A stretch of 10,881 nt of DNA from Hyphomicrobiales bacterium (GTDB taxonomy: Bacteria > Pseudomonadota > Alphaproteobacteria > Rhizobiales > Aestuariivirgaceae), in assembly GCA_027067085.1 (NCBI GenBank), contig JAMOMM010000274.1, positions 1 to 10,881 on the forward strand. The letters run 5' to 3'. Shown piece after piece: positions 6,729 through 10,881 of the stretch. The notes beneath the pieces were generated by a model, which ran no database searches, was not told the DNA's origin, and saw only the letters and a program-made list of their open reading frames with translations. How positions within the stretch are numbered: position 1 is the stretch's first letter; every line of letters starts with the position of its first letter. A program made the position numbers and the translations under genes.

Positions 6729-7064
6729 TTATTCAGGCAGCACGAGCAGTCCAGTACCCGCGCGGTCATCTATATCAAGAATCCAAATGTCGCGATCAAA
6801 CGAACGCTGGCGGTTGAAATACTCTTGGGCTTGTTGTGGGGTCACTGGCTCTTTGCCTAACGGCAAAGACCAAGTGCGGTTGCCAAGCTCATCAAATGCG
6901 GGCCCAGGGGCTGGCGCTAAGACCTTGACTTCATGGTTTGACATTGTGATTTGCACATAAACAGCGCCTGCTTCTGGTGCACCCTTGTTGGCAATGACGG
7001 CGGTTAGCCCTTTAGAAAAGCATAAAGCAAGGTGGGCTTTCACCCAAATTTCAGTTTTGACCAT
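6729..7064 (-). CDS. DUF1491 family protein
   Basis: The 111-residue cytosolic protein has a WVKAHLALCFSKGLTAVIANKGAPEAGAVYVQI N-terminal half and an RSFDRDIWILDIDDRAG C-terminal half. These are the two signatures of DUF1491, a small alphaproteobacterial family of unknown function. ATG 7064 has GAAGG 8 nt upstream. It begins 30 nt after the stop of the peptidoglycan-binding protein gene, so the two probably form one operon. A 9-bp direct repeat (TTTATTCAG) straddles its stop codon and is probably incidental. In other genomes DUF1491 genes often lie beside peptidoglycan-binding or sufE/DUF5330 genes, which agrees with the layout here. No catalytic motif is visible. Confidence 0.88.
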   Translation of the reverse strand: MVKTEIWVKAHLALCFSKGLTAVIANKGAPEAGAVYVQITMSNHEVKVLAPAPGPAFDELGNRTWSLPLGKEPVTPQQAQEYFNRQRSFDRDIWILDIDDRAGTGLLVLPE

Positions 7065-7094
7065 TGGTTAAACCTTCGCCAATCAGGATTTCAG

Positions 7095-7808
7095 TTACAA
7101 GCCGAGCTCAGATTTAAGCAACGTGGTGATTTTACCTGTTACTTTCATCGAGCGATCACGCTCAAACTGTTTGATAGCATTGGTTGTTGCACTTCCCATC
7201 ATGCCGTCTAATTTTCCCGGATTATACCCGAAAAGTGCCAATTTTTCTTGGATCATTTGCACTTGAATGCTCGCACGGACAGGTTGGTGGGCTGGAGCTT
7301 GTTGTGCTTGAATGCGGGTTTGGGGGCGTTCAGCAGGTTGAACACTGCCCGTAATCCCTGCACTTTCAGAGATTTTACGGGTTAAACGAATATGATCCAG
7401 CAAAGATTGGCTAACTTTGCCATTTGGCTGAATATCTACTTGTCGTTGATAACGAACAATCGCAGATTGTGTTTGCGGGCCATTTTTCCCATCGATGGAG
7501 CCTTTATAATAACCCAGCTTACCAAGTTCGCCTTGGATTGAACTGGTTAGCATCGCGTTTAGAGTATACTGGCGGCCATTTGCCGTTTGATCGACCAACT
7601 TGCCGATAGAGGAGATGCCAGTATCAAGAGGCGGCTCTACATCCATATCCTTGACCTCAACGCGTACGGCTGTAGAGCCAGCGCGATTGGGCATGGTATC
7701 TTGTGAGAACAACATATTATAAGACACGACTGCACAGGCCATAAAAACCATGCCACTCGTAAAGTATGTTTTGAAGCCAAATCTGGCATTATCTTCTTCA
7801 TCAATCAT
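7095..7808 (-). CDS. Membrane-anchored protein with two peptidoglycan-binding domains
   Basis: The 237-residue protein has a short acidic cytosolic tail, one membrane segment at about 14-34, and a long periplasmic part. Two PG_binding_1 (PF01471) repeats are visible. The first is at about 88-142 (GELGKLGYYKGSIDGKNGPQTQSAIVRYQ). The second is at about 180-237 (QEKLALFGYNPGKLDGMMGSATTNAIKQFE). A Gln/Pro/Ala-rich linker joins them. No amidase, LD-transpeptidase or other catalytic domain is present, so it may simply tether the inner membrane to the cell wall. ATG 7808 is preferred. A TTG at 7838 would add 10 residues but its GGAAAGG lies only 2 nt away. An AAAGG lies about 14 nt before ATG 7808, so the start is not settled. 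It is first in an operon with DUF1491 and divergent from DUF5330. Confidence 0.9.
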   Translation of the reverse strand: MIDEEDNARFGFKTYFTSGMVFMACAVVSYNMLFSQDTMPNRAGSTAVRVEVKDMDVEPPLDTGISSIGKLVDQTANGRQYTLNAMLTSSIQGELGKLGYYKGSIDGKNGPQTQSAIVRYQRQVDIQPNGKVSQSLLDHIRLTRKISESAGITGSVQPAERPQTRIQAQQAPAHQPVRASIQVQMIQEKLALFGYNPGKLDGMMGSATTNAIKQFERDRSMKVTGKITTLLKSELGL

Positions 7809-7882
7809 ATAACCAATTTGAACCTTTGAGATTAACAACGCCTTTCCAAGCCAAGTGTTTATTGGCTTTTGCGCATATTTGT

Positions 7883-7999
7883 TTCAATAAAAATTGAATC
7901 AAATTTTCTGCGCATTTTATTATTGTTTGAATAAAACACAATTTAAATTTTATTATTATTTGTATAAATTTGAGTATCTCAATTTTATTCAGAATAAAA
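7883..7999. repeat. AT-rich intergenic region with dyads and 22-bp direct repeats
   Basis: This is the divergent region between the peptidoglycan-binding gene and DUF5330. It contains TTCAAT-AAAA-ATTGAA (7883-7898). Two 22-bp direct copies at 7914-7935 and 7947-7968 match at 20 of 22 positions with a 33-bp period. A perfect 17-bp palindrome TTTTATTC-A-GAATAAAA lies at 7983-7999. The first direct copy is also a dyad, TTTTATT-N8-AATAAAA. A possible DUF5330 -10, TATACT (8005-8010), follows the last palindrome. The layout suggests protein-binding sites, but no regulator is identified. Low-complexity AT-rich DNA produces some of this by chance. Confidence 0.55.
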
Positions 8000-8039
8000 A
8001 TATTTATACTATTGTCATTTTCATCGAAAGGGCAATGTT

Positions 8040-8621
8040 ATGAAAATAATAAAATATGGAATGATCGCCGTGATTGGCGCATTCTTCTTACCGGCACCGC
8101 CGGATAACGAATTCATAGTGTCAAACACTGGTCAACGAATAAACTTGGAAACAGGTGAAGTTCTGGCTGCTGCGGCATCTACATATAGCGATGTATCGAA
8201 CTTTTGTGTTCGCCAAACCGCTGTGTGCAATACGGCAGGCCAAGTTTGGACATCATTGGAAAACAAAGCAAAATATAATTTCCAACGTGTCTATGAATGG
8301 TCAAATGGTACGAAACAGGATCAAATTAGAATTCCGACCTTACCGCCAATGCCACAACAGCAAATCTCGCTGCCAGGAAATCAGCAACAGAACGGTCAAG
8401 AGAACCGTGTTCGACGTATTTCCATTCAGCAAGTATCACAAGTTTTGCCAAAACGAGCCCCCTTTGAAGTAAGTCAGCTCAGGCCTGACCTTATTTTGAC
8501 TGGTAGCGTGCGCGTTCAAATGGCCAATGCCCAGACAACCAATAAAAATACGACCAATACCCTGCAAATCGAAGATCTTATACCTGAATGGCGCGGTCCT
8601 GTTTTAACAGGCACTGGCTAA
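8040..8621 (+). CDS. DUF5330 domain protein
   Basis: The 193-residue protein has a short hydrophobic N terminus (about 5-19) that is probably a signal or anchor. The family core STYSDVSNFCVRQTAVCNTAGQVWTSLENKAKY follows at about 47-79, including the C56/C63 pair. A Gln/Pro-rich linker then leads to a C-terminal LQIEDLIPEWRGP motif. DUF5330 is a Rhizobiales family without known function. The two cysteines could form a disulfide if the protein is periplasmic, which is inference. ATG 8040 has AAAGGG 7 nt upstream. The gene stands alone between the AT-rich regulatory region and a strong terminator. A 5-bp hairpin (ACTGG-CTAA-CCAGT) spans its stop codon. Confidence 0.87.
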   Translation: MKIIKYGMIAVIGAFFLPAPPDNEFIVSNTGQRINLETGEVLAAAASTYSDVSNFCVRQTAVCNTAGQVWTSLENKAKYNFQRVYEWSNGTKQDQIRIPTLPPMPQQQISLPGNQQQNGQENRVRRISIQQVSQVLPKRAPFEVSQLRPDLILTGSVRVQMANAQTTNKNTTNTLQIEDLIPEWRGPVLTGTG

Positions 8622-8657
8622 CCAGTTTATCCCCCCCGGCACCCACCGGGATTACTT

Positions 8658-8702
8658 GCCGCGGAACGTCCCTGCCCTTTCGACGTTCTGCGGCTTTTTT
8701 TT
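8658..8702 (+). terminator. Strong intrinsic terminator after DUF5330
   Basis: GCCGCGGAACGTC (8658-8670) and GACGTTCTGCGGC (8682-8694) form a 13-bp stem with a single G-U pair and an 11-nt loop, followed by eight T residues. It is a textbook rho-independent terminator 37 nt past the DUF5330 stop. A smaller CCCGG-N6-CCGGG hairpin (8635-8650) precedes it. It also shows that sufE cannot start upstream of about 8700. Confidence 0.93.
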
Positions 8703-8740
8703 GTTTTTTTGCCACCTTGCATGCAACCGCGCGATTGGTT

Positions 8741-8805
8741 ATCTCCCTAGAGCATTTCATGTTTTGCTTGAATCGCAAACACTGCATGAAACGCTCCAGA
8801 GAGAT
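8741..8805. repeat. 65-bp palindromic intergenic element upstream of sufE
   Basis: The arms at 8741-8761 and 8785-8805 (21 nt each) are inverted copies with three differences. The 23-nt centre holds an inner TTTGC/GCAAA stem. Read as RNA from the minus strand, all three differences become G-U pairs, giving an unbroken 21-bp stem. Read from the plus strand they are C-A or A-C mismatches. The core (AGAGCATTTCATG ... CATGAAACGCTC) resembles dispersed palindromic repeats that I recall from Rhizobiales intergenic regions. It ends 24 nt before sufE, so it may hold part of the sufE control region. Confidence 0.7.
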
Positions 8806-8829
8806 AAATTAAATTTTGCGGATAAAGTG

Positions 8830-9261
8830 ATGACCCAGACAAACACAGCATTTGAAACCCTCAAAGATGATTTCGAGTTTATTGACGACTGGGAAGAACG
8901 CTATAAATATGTCATCGAATTGGGCAAGAATATGCCAGCCCTTGCCCAAGCAGAACAAACCGAAGCCAACAAAATTCATGGTTGCGTCAGCCAAGTGTGG
9001 TTGAAAACAACTTTTGGGCAAAACGATGCGGGCGAAAAGACTTTACAATTCCTCGGCGACAGCGATGCGCTTATTGTGCGCGGTCTTGTGGCCATATTGC
9101 GGATTATGCTCAACGACCAGCCTGTTGAATATGTTGCTAAAATTGATGCCATTGCCGCAATTGGAGAGCTTGGCTTAAATGAACACCTCACCCCCCAACG
9201 CTCAAATGGTTTAACTTCCATGATCGCGCGTTTACAAAGCGATGCGCAAGCGGCGATTTAA
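8830..9261 (+). CDS. sufE: SufE family Fe-S cluster assembly protein
   Basis: SufE accepts persulfide sulfur from the cysteine desulfurase SufS and passes it to the SUF scaffold in the cytosol. The 143-residue protein has the family pattern LKDDFEFIDDWEERYKYVIELGK at 11-33. The GCVSQVWL motif has the sulfur-accepting C52 (Cys51 in E. coli SufE). The ending LTPQRSNGLTSMIARL is also typical. Length is normal. ATG 8830 is the chosen start because family members begin just before this helix and the region upstream is occupied by a terminator and a palindrome. The ribosome binding site (GGAT about 8 nt away) is weak. No other suf genes lie in the window, as is common for stand-alone sufE in Rhizobiales. 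It converges with the DUF6456 gene, with 48 bp between the stops. Confidence 0.96.
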   Translation: MTQTNTAFETLKDDFEFIDDWEERYKYVIELGKNMPALAQAEQTEANKIHGCVSQVWLKTTFGQNDAGEKTLQFLGDSDALIVRGLVAILRIMLNDQPVEYVAKIDAIAAIGELGLNEHLTPQRSNGLTSMIARLQSDAQAAI

Positions 9262-9309
9262 AACTGAGTTTAACTTTTTAATCGACAAGCTCGACTCGGG
9301 ACCCATTAA

Positions 9310-10221
9310 TTAACCGCTGGTATTTTGGGCTGCTGGCACTTTGGGTTGATAGCCGTTCTGTCCCCAATGACGAATAGCCTTCTTGCGAACCGACTTGCTA
9401 TCTACTATGGCAATCCCGTAATGCTGGCTCAATTTTGTTAATGCGATTTGCAGCACCAACTTGCCCGAACGTCGTGGCCAACCTAAGGCGCGCTCGGCAG
9501 CTTCTAAGCCATTCATAACACAACATATTTCCAAGACTATAGATGACATTTCTGGACCTAAAACATCCAGTGCCCTAAACAGTCGCTGTTTTGCAGCAAC
9601 AACTTTTTCGCTCATTTCTAAGTTGTTACTGCTTTGGCCACCGCCACGCGGAGACGTTCCACCTGAAAAATCCCAATTTGCAGTAATTCGAGGACTGAGT
9701 TGCGCAATGGTGAAATCCATCCGAATGCGCTCACCTGCTTCAAACTGAAAATCATCTAAAAGTGGCTTTCCAGATTTATCTTTGCGAGCGCGCATCCAAC
9801 CAAGCGGGCATTCAGCGTCATTGATCGTGGTGAAAATTGTTCTTTGCTCTTCATCTTTAATGACAATGGGCACTTGAAGTTGGTGTTGCTGTACGAAATT
9901 TGGTGGGTTTGGGGATTTTTCGTTCTCATTTGGATTGACCGCAGATGAGATAACCAATGCCCCTGTGGGGTCTTGGATCAGCCACCCCTTTTGCCTCATC
10001 GCATCAACAATTTCGGTTTCAATGATGTGTAACTTGGCATCGGGTTTTGTCCGCGGACTCATAAACGCCCATTGCTTTAACGATTGGGGCTTTAACGATT
10101 GGGCGCGAAGCCCGTAAGCTGATCTTTTATTGCTCTGTCTTTTTTCTAACCACGCTTTTTGTTTAATCATCTTTCGAATGACAATGCTTGCTTCTCTATT
10201 CAACGCCCTTGGACTCAACAT
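9310..10221 (-). CDS. DUF6456 domain protein, likely DNA-binding, SOS-box promoter
   Basis: The 303-residue protein has a basic N-terminal part. DUF6456 follows at about 134-269, with PLGWMRARKD, FEAGERIRMDFTIAQLSPRITANWD and a helical C-terminal piece. In that piece, RALGWPRRSGKLVLQIALTKLSQHYG looks like a DNA-binding helix pair. The family is alphaproteobacterial and often carries an N-terminal helix-turn-helix, so a role as a regulator is plausible but unproven. ATG 10221 is preferred because AGGA lies 6 nt upstream. ATG 10227 would abut the same AGGA with no spacing. The promoter overlaps a GTTC-N7-GTTC LexA box, suggesting DNA-damage control. Residues 41-50 (QSLKP QSLKQ) come from a 15-bp tandem duplication. 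It follows the PAS gene on the same strand but has its own promoter. Confidence 0.88.
   Translation of the reverse strand: MLSPRALNREASIVIRKMIKQKAWLEKRQSNKRSAYGLRAQSLKPQSLKQWAFMSPRTKPDAKLHIIETEIVDAMRQKGWLIQDPTGALVISSAVNPNENEKSPNPPNFVQQHQLQVPIVIKDEEQRTIFTTINDAECPLGWMRARKDKSGKPLLDDFQFEAGERIRMDFTIAQLSPRITANWDFSGGTSPRGGGQSSNNLEMSEKVVAAKQRLFRALDVLGPEMSSIVLEICCVMNGLEAAERALGWPRRSGKLVLQIALTKLSQHYGIAIVDSKSVRKKAIRHWGQNGYQPKVPAAQNTSG
10074..10103. repeat. Perfect 2 x 15-bp tandem duplication in the DUF6456 gene
   Basis: GCTTTAACGATTGGG occurs twice head to tail at 10074-10088 and 10089-10103. It keeps the reading frame and duplicates QSLK plus one residue in the poorly conserved N-terminal region. The two copies are identical, which suggests a recent slippage event or an unstable copy number. 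Confidence 0.95.
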
Positions 10222-10247
10222 ACTCATTCCTCACTAATTGTATTTTT

Positions 10248-10262
10248 GTTCTTGTTTTGTTC
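10248..10262 (-). promoter_or_regulatory. Alphaproteobacterial LexA (SOS) box
   Basis: On the plus strand it reads GTTC-TTGTTTT-GTTC, which is GAAC-N7-GAAC on the transcribed strand. This is exactly the direct-repeat SOS box of alphaproteobacterial LexA (GTTC-N7-GTTC). It overlaps the -10 and start region of the DUF6456 promoter, where a bound repressor would block transcription. The match is perfect for the eight fixed positions. Confidence 0.65.
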
Positions 10263-10287
10263 TAAATCGTCATCAACCAAGAGTCAA
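10259..10287 (-). promoter_or_regulatory. Promoter of the DUF6456 gene
   Basis: The minus strand shows TTGACT (10282-10287), a 17-nt spacer, and TAGAAC (10259-10264). A start near 10252 would leave a leader of about 30 nt before ATG 10221. The -10 shares GAAC with the LexA box. Confidence 0.55.
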
Positions 10288-10352
10288 GAGATCCGTACAC
10301 TTCATAAAACTTACAAATATGAAAAACTGTGATTTGATAAAAGAAGCTGCGC

Positions 10353-10874
10353 TCAAGCGCGCGATTGCAACGTTCCATCCCAAAGGTTTTCAGCATCGCT
10401 TGCAGCCGAAATTGGAATACACTTATCCAAACCTAAAATCATTTTTGGGCCAACTCCACCAATGGCCAAAGGCAAGCGCATCCAAAACTGCACCAAATGA
10501 TCGCGTGATTGTTCAGGCCCACGTAAAATTCCTTGAGCAGGGCGACCTGTATGGGCAATTCTTTCGCATGCCGATAACCAGTAATCACGGTTTTGGTTTT
10601 CATCAAAATCAGATAACTGAGTTTTGGTTACTTCACGGTTAAAAACTTCTCGCAGCAACGTCCCTGCCAAACGATATTGGAAATTTAGCGGTTCAGTTTT
10701 AATCTCAATAATACTGACGTAGGGCAAGTGTCGTGGAAAATCTGCCGGTGAAATATCGCTACGATCTGGCATTGGGCGGCCATCGGCTTTTTTAACCCAA
10801 AGGTCGAAAAAATGTCGCTGTTCGGGTAAGACAAGTTGGGCACGGAATGTTTCGTGAAAATTCTCGTTCCCCAT
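10353..10874 (-). CDS. PAS_5 family PAS-domain protein
   Basis: The 173-residue protein has a PAS-like fold region with FFDLWVKKADGRPMPDRSDISPADFPRHLPYVSIIEI at about 22-58, then FQYRLAGTLLREVFNREV at about 65-82. It ends with a beta-rich part (FWMRLPLAIGGVGPKMILGL). This is the layout of PF07310 (PAS_5), single-domain proteins common in alphaproteobacteria. No kinase, cyclase, GGDEF or DNA-binding output domain is attached, and no membrane segment is visible, so it is probably a soluble sensor or adaptor. The ligand is unknown. ATG 10874 is near the window edge with only AGAG visible upstream, so the upstream context and promoter are not seen. It ends 131 nt before the DUF6456 start on the same strand. 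Confidence 0.85.
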   Translation of the reverse strand: MGNENFHETFRAQLVLPEQRHFFDLWVKKADGRPMPDRSDISPADFPRHLPYVSIIEIKTEPLNFQYRLAGTLLREVFNREVTKTQLSDFDENQNRDYWLSACERIAHTGRPAQGILRGPEQSRDHLVQFWMRLPLAIGGVGPKMILGLDKCIPISAASDAENLWDGTLQSRA

Positions 10875-10881
10875 TTGCTCT

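Noticed and set aside
6714..6736. Direct repeat TTTATTCAG twice across the DUF1491 stop codon
   Set aside because: It is only 9 bp, AT-rich and partly coding. There is no reason to think it is a site.
8656..8829. In-frame 58-codon N-terminal extension of sufE
   Set aside because: The extension would be encoded by the terminator stem, its T-run (poly-Phe) and the palindrome. SufE proteins begin close to ATG 8830.
9262..9309. Possible weak terminator between convergent sufE and DUF6456 genes (TTAAA-N6-TTTAA then CTTTTT)
   Set aside because: The stem is five A-T pairs only, too weak to support as an intrinsic terminator.
10238..10642. 134-residue open frame on the plus strand
   Set aside because: It lies mostly antisense to the PAS_5 gene, starts inside the DUF6456 promoter region, and shows no domain or ribosome binding site. 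The minus-strand protein is clearly the real one.

Overview
The window looks like chromosomal DNA of an alphaproteobacterium, most likely a low-GC member of the Hyphomicrobiales (Rhizobiales). The basis is a run of families that I know mainly or only from that group: DUF5330, DUF1491, DUF6456, a paired DUF1214/DUF1254 module, PAS_5, and a gene-transfer-agent (GTA) type DNA-packaging protein. Base composition looks like the mid-forties percent GC by eye, low for the order. I cannot name the genus.

Layout. (1) Positions 1-1862, minus strand: the start of a GTA-like head cluster. In transcription order it holds a small-terminase-like protein (g1), the large terminase (g2) with all ATPase and nuclease residues, and the first nine codons of what is probably the portal gene (g3). 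A TTGACA-N17-TATTGT promoter at 2014-2042 faces it. (2) 2099-2563, minus: ycgN, a Cys-rich UPF0260 protein. (3) 2851-6280, plus: a tight three-gene operon of a class A penicillin-binding protein followed by small DUF1214 and DUF1254 membrane-anchored proteins, closed by a short hairpin. (4) 6342-7808, minus: a membrane-anchored protein with two peptidoglycan-binding domains, DUF1491, and a small protein with two 'FP' motifs that has a CtrA-type box in front of it. (5) 7839-8039: a very AT-rich divergent regulatory region full of dyads and a 22-bp direct repeat. (6) 8040-9261, plus: DUF5330, a strong intrinsic terminator, a 65-bp palindromic element, and sufE. (7) 9310-10874, minus: a PAS_5 protein, then a DUF6456 protein whose promoter overlaps an alphaproteobacterial LexA (SOS) box.

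How it fits together. Most genes are core housekeeping or envelope genes: peptidoglycan synthesis, peptidoglycan binding and Fe-S cluster assembly. The GTA terminase cluster is the one phage-derived system. The most notable regulatory signals are the GTTC-N7-GTTC SOS box on the DUF6456 promoter and the extended CtrA box before the 68-residue protein. I see no tRNA, rRNA, CRISPR array or insertion sequence, and no intergenic stretch longer than about 250 bp.
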